From: Clostridiales bacterium
GTDB lineage: Bacteria; Bacillota; Clostridia; Christensenellales; Aristaeellaceae
DNA: 64,000 bases
Reading direction: 5' to 3'
Assembly (NCBI GenBank): GCA_015056055.1
Contig: SVHC01000001.1
Coordinates: 119,157-183,156 of the forward strand
Every line of letters starts with the position of its first letter. Position 1 is the stretch's first letter. The position numbers and the translations under genes are program-made. This document shows, one piece after another, positions 34,953 through 43,476 of this stretch. The notes under the pieces are model-generated. The model saw only the letters and a list, made by a program, of their open reading frames with translations, did no database searches and was not told the DNA's origin.

Positions 34953-35606
34953 TTACGCGCCGAACAATTTGGCAATATCGCAAACGTTTTCAACGATATA
35001 ATCCGCACCGGCATTTTCGTGTTCGGCTCTGTCGCCGAAGCCATAAAGCACGCCGAGGGAAGCGATGCCCTCATGCTGTGCGCCCAGAATATCGTGCTTC
35101 CTGTCGCCGATCATGATGGCGCGGGATTTATCGGCAATGGGGAAGGATTCCAGCGCATAGGCGATGACTTCATGCTTGCGGGTGCGGGTCTCGTCCATCA
35201 GTGCGCCCGCGATGAAGTCAAAATACTGCGTGAGTCCAAAATGGTCGAGGATTCTTTTTGCGAACACTTCCGGCTTGGATGTGGCTACGAGCAGCGTTTT
35301 GCCCGCTGCCTTCAGGCGGGAGAGCATTTCATCCACGCCGTCGTACTTTACATTTTCAAGAAGTCCTATTTCGCGGAAATATTCGCGGTAGTATGCGACG
35401 GCGGTTTTGGCGTCCTCTGCGGAAAGAGAGTAGTATTCCATAAAGGAATCGATCAGCGGCGGGCCGATAAAGGAATAAAGCGCCTCGCGTTCCGGGGGAG
35501 TGATGCCGAACTTTTTCAGTGCGTACATCACCGAATTGGTAATGCCGAGCGCAGGGTCGGTGAGCGTTCCGTCAAGGTCAAAAAGCAGATACTGATACTG
35601 GTCCAT
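34953..35606 (-). CDS. HAD-superfamily phosphatase, phosphoglycolate phosphatase-like
   Basis: A 217-residue HAD hydrolase with the nucleophile motif LLFDLDGTLTD (Asp10, Asp12), motif II ATSKP (about 108-112), a Lys in the helix after it, and motif III IMIGDRKHD (about 165-173). The four-helix C1 cap between motifs I and II places it with Gph/PpaX-type small-molecule phosphatases. The exact substrate cannot be told. It is the last gene of a minus-strand run beginning with acpS and follows the metallo-hydrolase by 11 bases. Confidence 0.88.
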   Translation of the reverse strand: MDQYQYLLFDLDGTLTDPALGITNSVMYALKKFGITPPEREALYSFIGPPLIDSFMEYYSLSAEDAKTAVAYYREYFREIGLLENVKYDGVDEMLSRLKAAGKTLLVATSKPEVFAKRILDHFGLTQYFDFIAGALMDETRTRKHEVIAYALESFPIADKSRAIMIGDRKHDILGAQHEGIASLGVLYGFGDRAEHENAGADYIVENVCDIAKLFGA

Positions 35607-35617
35607 AGCGTTTCCTC

Positions 35618-36235
35618 TTATTTCATGTAGGGCAGTACGACTGCGCCGGGCATGGCGTCGATTGCGTCCTTTGTGATCTCGATGGCGGAGGATGCGGCAA
35701 ATTCGGCCTTGGTCATCCCTGCAAAGCGGTCGACGGTTTCAATGGGATAGTCGATGCACTCCGTTTTAAAATGCATGGGAATTACGACCTTGGGCTGGAT
35801 GCGGCGAACGATTTCGTAGGCTTCGTCCGTGGAAATCGTATAGTAGCCGCCCACGGGAATCAGAAGAACATCGATATCAGAAAGGCTGTCCGCGCCGTTT
35901 GCCTCGCCCATATCGCCGAGGTGCGCGATGCGAAGGCCTTCGGCTTCGATGACGAAGATGCGGTTGTCGCCGCGAAGCTTGCCGCCCTCCGGGTCATGCC
36001 AGGTGGAAACGGTGGAGAACTTCACGCCGCCGATTTCCCACTCGCCTGCGGTGGAAAGTACATGGGTAACTTCCATGCCGGTGGTGTCGTTGTGGTCGTG
36101 GTGCTGGTGGCTTTCGGTGACGACGTCCGCGCGGGCGGGCTTTTTCGGATAGCCGATGGAGCACGGGTCGGTCACGACGGTCAGATTTTCAAAGGCGATT
36201 TCAAAGGTCGAGTGTCCGAAGTAAGTGAGCTTCAT
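35618..36235 (-). CDS. Metallo-beta-lactamase-fold hydrolase, UlaG-like
   Basis: A 205-residue member of the MBL superfamily close to the UlaG/UPF0173 group. The metal motif H-x-H-x-D-H is present as His43, His45, Asp47, His48, with further ligands in LSTAGEWE and the C-terminal VVIPMHFKTE. Substrate unknown; relatives include L-ascorbate-6-phosphate lactonase and RNase-like enzymes. Its start codon overlaps the stop of the 117-residue gene upstream (ATGA), which shows tight coupling. The ribosome site is GGAGGG. Confidence 0.85.
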   Translation of the reverse strand: MKLTYFGHSTFEIAFENLTVVTDPCSIGYPKKPARADVVTESHQHHDHNDTTGMEVTHVLSTAGEWEIGGVKFSTVSTWHDPEGGKLRGDNRIFVIEAEGLRIAHLGDMGEANGADSLSDIDVLLIPVGGYYTISTDEAYEIVRRIQPKVVIPMHFKTECIDYPIETVDRFAGMTKAEFAASSAIEITKDAIDAMPGAVVLPYMK

Positions 36236-36585
36236 GCAGAACCCTCCTCTATTTGTTGAATCAGTTTTTCAAGCGTATCAAGTCCCGGGTCGGCTTCGTG
36301 CGTCCGAAGGCAGACTGCCATGCGTCCGCGGGCAGCCTTGACCAGGCCGGGAAAGCGCGAATCGGTGATTTCTGTCTGTTTTAAAAGGCCGAAAAAGATG
36401 CGCTCGGTTTCGGCGGGGAGATTTGTTTGGGGCGAAAGGGCGAAAAGCCTGCCGCGTGCCTCCTGCCGCCAGCCGGGCGGGCATACGGGAGAAACGGTGA
36501 TGAAAAGCGCGTCGCCCCGGTCGAGTTTCAGCATTGTACCTTCGCCGATATGGGAAATGGCTTCTTCGCGGAGTTTACGGAGCAT
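36232..36585 (-). CDS. Conserved-context small protein of unknown function
   Basis: A 117-residue soluble protein I do not recognise. It has no membrane segment, no cysteine cluster (one Cys in PVCPPGW and one in VCLRTH) and a mixed alpha/beta look: an N-terminal helix (MLRKLREEAISHIGEG), a strand pair (MLKLDRGDALFITVSP) and a helical end. It overlaps nnrD by 11 bases and the metallo-hydrolase by four, so it is clearly expressed as part of the acpS operon. A role linked to one of those neighbours is likely but cannot be named. Confidence 0.65.
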   Translation of the reverse strand: MLRKLREEAISHIGEGTMLKLDRGDALFITVSPVCPPGWRQEARGRLFALSPQTNLPAETERIFFGLLKQTEITDSRFPGLVKAARGRMAVCLRTHEADPGLDTLEKLIQQIEEGSA

Positions 36586-37417
36586 AGGCCATAAACACCT
36601 CCGAAAGGGAATCCACCGTGTCCATTGGGGTCATGGCGATGGTTCCGAGTCTGCGTGCGGCGGCTTCGCCTGCAAGACCGTGAATCTCGCTTGCCATCCA
36701 TGCGGCGTCCGTCGGGGAATATCCCTGCGCAAGAAGGGAACTCACAATGCCGGTGAGCACGTCGCCGCTGCCGCCCTTTGCCATGCCGACCGTGCCGGAG
36801 GAGGAAATGTATTCGTCCTCACCGCAGATGAAGCTGTCCGCCCCTTTGAGAAGGCTGACCGGCCCCATAGCGTGAAGGGCGCGGGCATCCTCGATGCAGG
36901 AGGATGCAGGGCGACCCAAAAGGCGCGAAGCTTCGCCGGGATGCGGCGTGATGACGTGGCGGGAAGAGAACAAGGCTGAAAGCGTAGAATATTTTGCGCA
37001 CAGGTTCAGCGCGTCCGCGTCGATAACGGCGGGAAGGGAATCGGAAAGCACCGCGCGAACGATATCCGGATTTGCCCGCATGGAAAGCCCGCAGCCGATG
37101 GCAAGCGCCGTTTTGCCGCGAAGGGCATTTTCCAGAACGGGGACAGCCTCTTTTGAAATTGCGCCGTCTTCCTCCGGAAGGGGAATGCACATGGCGCCCG
37201 GCTGCGTGATTTGCAGAATCGGCACGATGGATGCGGGGCAGGCTACGGTCACAAGGCCGACGCCCGAGCGCAGCGCGGAGGCTGCGGCAAACTGCGCTGC
37301 TCCCGCCATGCCGAAGGAACCGGCAACGATCAATAGATGCCCGAAATCGTTTTTGTGCGCTTTGGGGTCACGCATGCGAAGGTGGGTGCGCAAGGATTCG
37401 CTCTGAACATGTATCAT
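36575..37417 (-). CDS. nnrD: ADP-dependent NAD(P)H-hydrate dehydratase
   Basis: A 280-residue ribokinase-fold enzyme that repairs hydrated NADH and NADPH. Motifs are KNDFGHLLIVAGSFGMAGA near residue 22, the VIDADALNL core, TPHPGEASRLLG (about 158-169) and the terminal GSGDVLTG anion loop (about 217-224). The NnrE epimerase half, fused in E. coli, is absent from the protein and from the window. Its start overlaps the acpS stop (ATGA). acpS next to nnrD is a frequent pairing in Firmicutes. Confidence 0.88.
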   Translation of the reverse strand: MIHVQSESLRTHLRMRDPKAHKNDFGHLLIVAGSFGMAGAAQFAAASALRSGVGLVTVACPASIVPILQITQPGAMCIPLPEEDGAISKEAVPVLENALRGKTALAIGCGLSMRANPDIVRAVLSDSLPAVIDADALNLCAKYSTLSALFSSRHVITPHPGEASRLLGRPASSCIEDARALHAMGPVSLLKGADSFICGEDEYISSSGTVGMAKGGSGDVLTGIVSSLLAQGYSPTDAAWMASEIHGLAGEAAARRLGTIAMTPMDTVDSLSEVFMAYAP

Positions 37418-37782
37418 GCATCTGCCTCCAGAATGGCGACGGCGGCGGCCATATCGCCCGTGTGCGTGATGGAGATGTGAAGGCGTGCGGCGCCCATTTT
37501 TTGCATTTGTTCCAGTGCGCCTTTATAAAGGTGGCATTCGGGCTTGCCGACCTCGTCCGTCAGAATTTCAATGGAATCGGGGCCGAAGCCGCGGAAGCCC
37601 GTGCCCAGCGCCTTGGCAACGGCTTCCTTTGCGGCAAAGATTCCCGCTGCCGTTTCCCAGCCGCGCTCGTCAATTCTGGCGTTTTCGCTTTCGGAAAATA
37701 TGCGCTTTCTGAAATGCTCCTTTTCACAGGCATGCTCAATGCGGGAAATTTCTGCAAGATCAATGCCGACGCCGAGTATCAT
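37414..37782 (-). CDS. acpS: Holo-[acyl-carrier-protein] synthase
   Basis: A 122-residue phosphopantetheinyl transferase that activates acyl carrier protein for fatty acid synthesis. The Mg-binding residues Asp8 (GVGIDL) and Glu53 (FAAKEAVAKALG) and the C-terminal ISITHT motif are present. Normal length. It leads a five-gene minus-strand operon (acpS, nnrD, a 117-residue protein, an MBL hydrolase and a HAD phosphatase) with overlaps at most junctions, transcribed from a near-consensus promoter at 37817-37845. The ribosome site is AAAGGAG. Confidence 0.94.
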   Translation of the reverse strand: MILGVGIDLAEISRIEHACEKEHFRKRIFSESENARIDERGWETAAGIFAAKEAVAKALGTGFRGFGPDSIEILTDEVGKPECHLYKGALEQMQKMGAARLHISITHTGDMAAAVAILEADA

Positions 37783-37816
37783 GGGCCCAAATCTCCTTTA
37801 AGGTATTATAAGAAAT

Positions 37817-37845
37817 ATTATACACGCTGAAAAGGATTTTCACAA
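37817..37845 (-). promoter_or_regulatory. Promoter of the acpS operon
   Basis: Minus-strand TTGTGA (37845-37840) and TATAAT (37822-37817) are 17 bases apart, 35 bases before acpS. Confidence 0.85.
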
Positions 37846-37851
37846 GCCGCC

Positions 37852-37880
37852 TTGTAAAAGTTGCGGAAGAACGGTATAAT
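37852..37880 (+). promoter_or_regulatory. Divergent promoter facing the repeat region and moxR
   Basis: TTGTAA (37852-37857) and a perfect TATAAT (37875-37880) with 17 bases between. The first transcribed feature is repeat Q at 37907, about 20 bases after the expected start, and moxR follows 470 bases later. Confidence 0.8.
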
Positions 37881-37906
37881 GTATAGTGGATAAGAAGCGT
37901 GATGGG

Positions 37907-38011
37907 GACGAACGAAGCGCGCGCCCAGTGGGCGAAACAGCGCGAAGTAAGTCCAATGAGCAAAGGAATACGGCAAGCATAGCGCTGACGGATGACTATT
38001 GCGAATTGAGG
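37907..38011 (+). repeat. 105-bp structured repeat Q, copy 1
   Basis: Copies of Q lie at 37907-38011, 46047-46152 and 52841-52946. They share GTAAGYCCAATGAGCAA and end in ATTGCGAATTGAGG. Near the start each has an outer stem and an inner AGT-loop hairpin: here CGCGC with GCGCG around GCCC-agt-GGGC. In the 46-kb copy the same places read GGCC with GGCC around CGCC-agt-GGCG, so the pairing is kept with different bases. No gene lies in 37783-38352. Confidence 0.75.
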
Positions 38012-38040
38012 GGTGCTGGCATTAAGGCCAAGCCGAAGGT

Positions 38041-38170
38041 CTCTCCCTCAGTCATCATCGCACTGTTCCGCGCTGCGCTTGAACAGTGTTTCGCCCTTGC
38101 GGAGTACTACGTACTGTCCTCAGGGCTTCAGCCTACGGCCTTGATGCCAGCCCCTCGTCAGATGGAGGCT
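38041..38170 (-). repeat. Family R unit nested inside a family P repeat
   Basis: The ends read CTCCCTCAGTCATC and CCCCTCGTCAGATGGAGG, the two halves of a P repeat. Between them, on the minus strand, is a complete R unit: hairpin 1 GCC-gta-GGC, GAGGACA, hairpin 2 AGTAC-gta-GTACT (38103-38115), CCGCA, and hairpin 3 CACTGTTC to GAACAGTG. The remaining bases up to 38330 show a half P-like ATGAGG end but no gene. Confidence 0.75.
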
Positions 38171-38352
38171 TTCCGGATAGCAGCTTTCGGTAGTTTCATC
38201 AGACGGAATTTCAATAGCTGCATCTGAGATAAGGGGCACGGCGAAGCCGTGACTGATGAGGTGTTCTGCGAAACTCAAAGCCCGGGAACCTTTTTTCCCT
38301 CTTACACGCCGAAAGAACAGAATAACACACGTTGATATAAGGAGATAAAACA

Positions 38353-39297
38353 ATGCAGGCTACACAGAGAGTTGTCCGCGCGCTGAAAGCCAACATCGGC
38401 AAGGTCGTTGTCGGCAAGGAAAGCGCCATTGAACTGATGCTCAACGCCATTTTGTGCCGCGGTCATGTTCTGATCGAGGACGTACCGGGCGTAGGCAAGA
38501 CCACGCTGGCAAGCGCGCTTGCAAAGTCGCTGGACTGCTCGTTCAAGCGCATTCAGTTTACCCCGGATATTACGCCCAGCGATATTACGGGCTTTTCCGT
38601 GGTGAACTTCAAGACGGGCGAGTTGGAATACAAAAATGGTCTGGTTATGAGCCAGATCGTTCTGGCAGACGAAATCAACCGTACCTCGCCGAAAACCCAG
38701 TCGAGCCTTCTGGAAGTCATGGAAGAAGGCCAGGTCACGGTGGACGGCGTTACCTACCGCATGCCCGCGCCCTTCGTTGTGCTGGCAACGCAGAACCCCG
38801 TGGACTACGTGGGTACGTATCCCCTGCCCGAGGCACAGCTGGACCGCTTCTTCATGAAGATCTCCATCGGCTATCCCACGGCGGAAGAGGAGGCTGCGAT
38901 TCTGGAACGCTCCTCCACGGGACATCGCCCCATTGAGGACATTCGTCCCATCTGCACGGGCGAGGATATCGTCGCCCTGCAGGAGCAGGTGGGCACGGTA
39001 TATGTTTCCCCGGAAGTACGCGCCTATATCGCGCTGATTTGCCAGGCTTCGCGCAAGCATGCCGCGCTGCAGATGGGTATTTCCACGCGCGGTGCAATCT
39101 TCCTGATGCGAAGCGCACAGGCATGCGCACTGCTTGCCGGACGCGATTACGTGATTCCCGAGGATGTGCAGAAGATGGCTGCCCCTGTTCTGGCGCACCG
39201 CATTCAGCTCAGCCCCGAGGCGCGTATGCGCAATATGACCAGCGAACGTGCGCTCTCCGGAATTATGTCCAGCGTGCAGGTGCCTGTGAAGGTGTAA
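38353..39297 (+). CDS. MoxR-family AAA+ ATPase
   Basis: A 314-residue MoxR ATPase. Walker A is DVPGVGKTT (43-51), Walker B VLADEINR (about 103-110), followed by TSPKTQSSLLEVMEEGQV, the sensor ATQNPVDYVGTYPLPEAQLDRF and a C-terminal lid. MoxR proteins act as chaperones for the assembly of neighbouring membrane or metal-binding proteins. Here it is directly upstream of a DUF58 protein and a transglutaminase-like protein, the standard three-gene unit. The ribosome site is AAGGAG. Confidence 0.92.
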   Translation: MQATQRVVRALKANIGKVVVGKESAIELMLNAILCRGHVLIEDVPGVGKTTLASALAKSLDCSFKRIQFTPDITPSDITGFSVVNFKTGELEYKNGLVMSQIVLADEINRTSPKTQSSLLEVMEEGQVTVDGVTYRMPAPFVVLATQNPVDYVGTYPLPEAQLDRFFMKISIGYPTAEEEAAILERSSTGHRPIEDIRPICTGEDIVALQEQVGTVYVSPEVRAYIALICQASRKHAALQMGISTRGAIFLMRSAQACALLAGRDYVIPEDVQKMAAPVLAHRIQLSPEARMRNMTSERALSGIMSSVQVPVKV

Positions 39298-39303
39298 GAC
39301 ATC

Positions 39304-40470
39304 ATGCATAAAAAGACATTTTGGTTCGCCTTTGCAATGGCGACGCTGCTTGTTACGGCGCTGTCCACCGGGCAGGAGATTTATTATCTGTTTTTCCTGC
39401 TGATGCTGGCGATGCTCGTACTTTCGGCGGTGACCGTTTTGTGGACGGCGCTGACGCTCAGGGTCGATATCCGGGGCGTGAAGCCGCGCGTCACGCGAGG
39501 AGAGGCGCTGCCGTTGATCATCACGGCGAAGCATGCGTGCCTTTTGCCCGCGGCGGATGTGCGCATGGTCATGGCTATGCATGATGCAGCTGCCGGAAGC
39601 AATACGATCACGGCGTTTTTGCCGCCTTTTCAGAAAAAGGAATTCCGCTTCGTAATGCGCTGTGCGCACAGGGGAGAATACGTGGCGGGCGTTTCGCATG
39701 CCGTGATTTCGGATGTGTTCGGCCTGATCGAAATCAAAAAGCATATCAAAAGAAAGACCGGCAAGGTGGAAGTGCTGCCGCGCGTCCGTCAGCAGGCGGA
39801 GCTTGAAATTCAGGCGGGCGATACCGGTCCGGAATCCCGTTCCCGCGCTGCGGAGGATGCAAGTTCGCCCTCCGGCGTGCGTGCATGGCAGGACGGCGAT
39901 ATTTTGAAACGCGTGCACTGGAAGCTCACGATGCGCAAAAAGGAGCTGCTTGTGCGCACGTTTGAGGAATCCGCAAAGCCGGATACCCTGATTCTGCCGG
40001 ATTTGACGCCCGTCAACGCACTGGAAGAGCAGGCGCTGTTCATTGAGGACTGCGTGTGCGAAATCTGCCTTGGCGCGGCGCAGGCGCAGCTTTTGAACAA
40101 CTCCCCGGTGAATATGCCGCTTACGGCGGCAAAGCCCTACGAAATCAACGGGCGATCCATTGTGGATGTGCCCCGATTCCAGAGCGAGCTTGCACGCGTG
40201 AAATTTGATAGTTCCTATTCGTATGAACAGGTGCTTGCAAGCATGCTGAGCCGCATGCAGCGCACCGGCGGCGCGATTCTGGTGACCCCGCACCTTACCA
40301 TGCGCATTGCAGACGCGGCCATCCGCATGCGGCAGATGGGCATGGAGGTTTCCGTGTTCTGGGTATCGGATGCGCAGCGCGAAGAGGTGCTGGCGCTGAC
40401 GGGCAGGCTCAGGCTTGCGGGAATTGACGCCCATGTGGTGAATCCGTGGACGGCGGAGGAATCGGCATGA
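39304..40470 (+). CDS. DUF58 membrane protein
   Basis: A 388-residue protein with two N-terminal membrane helices (about 7-55), a beta-rich middle and the DUF58 core (about 185-260) with SPSGVRAWQDGDILKRVHWKLTMRKKELLVR-type sequence, whose R-Y/W-x2-GD-x3-IHW pattern marks the family. The last part resembles a vWA-like fold. Function is unknown, always with MoxR. It starts seven bases after moxR and overlaps the next gene by four bases. Confidence 0.87.
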   Translation: MHKKTFWFAFAMATLLVTALSTGQEIYYLFFLLMLAMLVLSAVTVLWTALTLRVDIRGVKPRVTRGEALPLIITAKHACLLPAADVRMVMAMHDAAAGSNTITAFLPPFQKKEFRFVMRCAHRGEYVAGVSHAVISDVFGLIEIKKHIKRKTGKVEVLPRVRQQAELEIQAGDTGPESRSRAAEDASSPSGVRAWQDGDILKRVHWKLTMRKKELLVRTFEESAKPDTLILPDLTPVNALEEQALFIEDCVCEICLGAAQAQLLNNSPVNMPLTAAKPYEINGRSIVDVPRFQSELARVKFDSSYSYEQVLASMLSRMQRTGGAILVTPHLTMRIADAAIRMRQMGMEVSVFWVSDAQREEVLALTGRLRLAGIDAHVVNPWTAEESA

Positions 40471-42764
40471 ATGTGACGAAGAAAAATCTGCTGGAAATAC
40501 TGGGCGCAATCTGCGTATCGGCGCTGTTTGCGGCCTCCGGTATGCATGTGGCTGCACAGGCGTGGAACGTGCAGCTGAGCACAGCGAAAATCTATCTGCT
40601 TGCGCTGGCTGCCTCCGTTTTTGTGGGCGGCTGTGTATTCGGGAACGACCCCGTCAGCCGCAAGGCCCAAAAAGCCGCGCAGGAGGATGGCACGAAAAGT
40701 GCATCCACAGGCCGCGCATGGGGCATTTTTGCCGCGCTGCTTGGCGCTGCCGGTATAATTGTCCTTTCCGCAGGCAGCGTGCGGGACTTGCTTGTCGCTG
40801 CGAAAAGCGCCGAGGTTGCGCTTTCGGACTATGCGCCGTTCATTGCGTGCGTGGGCACGGTGGGTCTTACCGCGGCGGCGTTCGGCGTCTGCCGTGTTCG
40901 CGGCGGCGTGTATGCGATGGCGCTGGCGTTTTTCATGATTCTGGCGGCAAGCCGCTCGATGGGGCAAAGCCTGAATGTGCTCCATGTGATTCCGGGACTC
41001 AGCGCACTGGTTGCCATGTATGCCGTCTGTTCGTCGGATAAGGGCGCGGCGCTGCGTACGCTGGTGTCCTCCGCGCTGATTGCAGCCATCCTTGCCACAG
41101 CATGTCTGCCGGGCGAGGGCACGGTGTTTACGCCGCTGAACAATGCGGCAAATAAGGCGCGCGCGATTTTTGAGGACTATTTCAAATTCACGCATTCCCG
41201 AGTTGCATATTCCCTGTATATGGACGGATATCAGCCGCTGGGCGAGCTGTTGGGCGGACCTGCGCAGCCGAGCGAAGATGCGGTCATGCGCGTGGAAAGC
41301 ACGGAGGACCTCTATCTGCGCGGTACGATTAAAAACACCTATACGGGCTATTCCTGGACGGACAACGCGGTCAAAAGCCGCTACCTGTACGTTGACCCCA
41401 TGCGCGCAGGCGTAAAAGCCGAGGTCTTTGGCACGGAAAATGTGAATGAAAATGCGTTTTTCCGGACGGATGCCGAGGTTGAATTCCTTGCAGAAGGTAC
41501 GAGCACCCTGTTCGTGCCGTATCGCGCGGAAAATGTGTCCGCGCCGATAGCAATGGCTGTCTATTTCAACACCGTGGGCGAGGTTTTCCTGCCCAGAAAC
41601 GCGGCGCAAGGGGATTCCTATTCCTTTGATGTATGGCTTCCCGTATCCGAAAGTACCGTGAAGGCCTATTCCGGCGCAGACGGTGCGGAAGGGATGGATG
41701 TGGCGCTGGTTGCACTGCCGGTCGGCGTGGACGCGCGCGTATATGCGCTGGCGGAAGAGATCACGCAGAGCGCCTACAGCGATTATGAAAAGGCCGCTGC
41801 CATCCGCGATTATCTGCAAAACAATTATACCTATACGCTCGACGGCGCATACGGAAGCATGGACCGCGACTTTGTTTCCGACTTCCTGTTTGACTGGAAG
41901 GAAGGCTACTGCACGTACTTTGCCTCCGCAATGGCGGTGCTTTCCCGCGCGGCAGGGCTTCCTGCACGCTACATTGAGGGATATCACGTTCCTGCCGACG
42001 AAAGCGGCGAAACCATCGTGACCGGCCTGAACGCGCACGCATGGACGGAAGTATGGATTGACGGCCTTGGCTGGATGACCTTTGACGCGACACCCGGAAT
42101 GGACGGCGAAGAACCCGATTCCGGCGAAAACGGCACGGAAAACAGCACGGAGCCGACGCCGACTCCCACGCCGCCGGATGAAGAACAGCTTCCCACGCCT
42201 GCGCCTGAGCAGGAGAACGATCCGGGGCAGCATACCCCGCCGACTCCGACGCCCGATCCCGGCAATCAGCCGCCGACTCCGCCGGAGAACGATAACAATG
42301 ATTCGGATAGCGACAGTGATCGGAATTTTGCGTGGCTGTGGTGGCTGCTGCTGGCGCTTGTGATTCTGGCAGGCGGCGCATTCCTTGTGCGCATGCGCCT
42401 TGCCGCAAGTGACCCGGTAAAGCTCTCAGCTGCACAGCAGGACGAGGAAACCCGCCTTTTGGTGTGGTACCGCGCACTGCTTACGGTGTTCGCTTCCGAG
42501 GGTCAGATTCCCGAAAGCACGGAAACGCCCGCCATGTTTGCACGCCGCATGCGTGCAGCCGGTCTTGCAACCGAAAGCTTTGAAAGGTTTGCAGATGCCC
42601 TGATGCTCAGCCGCTATGCCGGAAAGCAGGCATCCGAAACGCAGCTTGAAGCCGCGCAGCAGGCGTATGACGAGCTCGTTTCCCAGCTGCGCAATGCCGA
42701 AAAGATCCGCTGGCTGCGCAGAAGGCTGGTTAAGGGATTGGGCAATATCCGAAAGATACCGTAG
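40467..42764 (+). CDS. Transglutaminase-like membrane protein (TgpA type)
   Basis: A 765-residue membrane protein. The first 225 residues hold about six helices, then an extracellular region leads to a transglutaminase core with Cys482 (EGYCTYFASAM), His524 (NAHAWTEVW) and Asp540 (TFDATPG), the papain-like triad. A Pro/Thr/Glu-rich linker of about 70 residues (PTPTPTPP and PPTPPEN-type repeats) precedes one more helix and a DUF4129-like cytoplasmic tail. It probably modifies or cleaves peptides or cell-wall material at the surface. The start at 40467 overlaps the DUF58 stop (ATGA) and has GGAGGA upstream. Confidence 0.88.
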   Translation: MNVTKKNLLEILGAICVSALFAASGMHVAAQAWNVQLSTAKIYLLALAASVFVGGCVFGNDPVSRKAQKAAQEDGTKSASTGRAWGIFAALLGAAGIIVLSAGSVRDLLVAAKSAEVALSDYAPFIACVGTVGLTAAAFGVCRVRGGVYAMALAFFMILAASRSMGQSLNVLHVIPGLSALVAMYAVCSSDKGAALRTLVSSALIAAILATACLPGEGTVFTPLNNAANKARAIFEDYFKFTHSRVAYSLYMDGYQPLGELLGGPAQPSEDAVMRVESTEDLYLRGTIKNTYTGYSWTDNAVKSRYLYVDPMRAGVKAEVFGTENVNENAFFRTDAEVEFLAEGTSTLFVPYRAENVSAPIAMAVYFNTVGEVFLPRNAAQGDSYSFDVWLPVSESTVKAYSGADGAEGMDVALVALPVGVDARVYALAEEITQSAYSDYEKAAAIRDYLQNNYTYTLDGAYGSMDRDFVSDFLFDWKEGYCTYFASAMAVLSRAAGLPARYIEGYHVPADESGETIVTGLNAHAWTEVWIDGLGWMTFDATPGMDGEEPDSGENGTENSTEPTPTPTPPDEEQLPTPAPEQENDPGQHTPPTPTPDPGNQPPTPPENDNNDSDSDSDRNFAWLWWLLLALVILAGGAFLVRMRLAASDPVKLSAAQQDEETRLLVWYRALLTVFASEGQIPESTETPAMFARRMRAAGLATESFERFADALMLSRYAGKQASETQLEAAQQAYDELVSQLRNAEKIRWLRRRLVKGLGNIRKIP

Positions 42765-42803
42765 GGGGTAATCGCCGATTTATTCGATTACGGAGGACAA
42801 CTT

Positions 42804-43391
42804 ATGCAATTGATATACTCCGACCGTGACCTTGCCGTGTGCATAAAGCCTGTTGGATTGGATTCGGAGGCAGAGGTGTCTGCGAAGCTGAAGGAAATGC
42901 TCGGCGGCGAAATCTTCCCCGTGCACAGGCTGGATAAGAATGTGGGCGGCGTGATGGTGTATGCCAGAAGCAAGTTTGCCGCGGCGGCGCTTTCCAAGTC
43001 CATTCAGGACGGCAGCATGGTGAAGGAATATGTGGCCATGGTGCACGGCATGCCCGGCGAATCGGGCGACTGGACGGATCTGCTTTTTAAGGACAGCGCG
43101 AAGAACAAGGTATTCGTCGTAAAGCGCGAGCGCAAGGGCGTAAAGCCTGCGCGGCTGGAATTTGCCTGCCTGAAGGCGGGTGAGGAAAGCCTTGTGCGCA
43201 TCCGGCTGCATACCGGCAGATCGCATCAGATTCGCGTGCAGTTTTCAAGCCGCGGCTTTCCGCTCGTCGGCGACCATAAGTATGGTTCCAAGGACGGAAA
43301 AACCGAGCCCATGCTCTTTTCCTGCCGCATTACCTTCCCCTTCAAGGGACAGGAAAAATGCTTCGAAGCTCTGCCGGAATGGGCGGAATGA
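42804..43391 (+). CDS. RluA-family pseudouridine synthase
   Basis: A 195-residue pseudouridine synthase that isomerises uridines in rRNA or tRNA. The catalytic Asp lies in HRLDKNVGG (about 42-50), the family's HRLDxxTxG with Asn-Val in place of the usual Thr; later motifs are KEYVAMVHG and RLHTGRSHQIRVQF and FPLVGDHKYG. No S4 domain is present and the protein is shorter than RluD (about 300), like the RluA/TruC subgroup. Which RNA it modifies is open. A terminator follows. Confidence 0.88.
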   Translation: MQLIYSDRDLAVCIKPVGLDSEAEVSAKLKEMLGGEIFPVHRLDKNVGGVMVYARSKFAAAALSKSIQDGSMVKEYVAMVHGMPGESGDWTDLLFKDSAKNKVFVVKRERKGVKPARLEFACLKAGEESLVRIRLHTGRSHQIRVQFSSRGFPLVGDHKYGSKDGKTEPMLFSCRITFPFKGQEKCFEALPEWAE

Positions 43392-43412
43392 AGGCTAACT
43401 TTTGAAAAAACA

Positions 43413-43446
43413 AAAAAGCACGGCAGATTTTTTTGCCGTGCTTTTG
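43413..43446 (+). terminator. Terminator after the pseudouridine synthase gene
   Basis: A perfect stem AAAAGCACGGCA with TGCCGTGCTTTT (43434-43445), A-rich before and T-rich after, so probably bidirectional. Confidence 0.88.
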
Positions 43447-43476
43447 CTTGCTCTCCAATGATAAGGGGTAAAATAC

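Noticed and set aside
37760-38227. Short frames across the Q and R repeats, for example a leftward one starting MLIGLTSRCFAHW
   Set aside because: The frame follows the repeat from place to place (37.9, 46.1, 52.9 kb) while the structure, not the protein, is conserved. No ribosome site.
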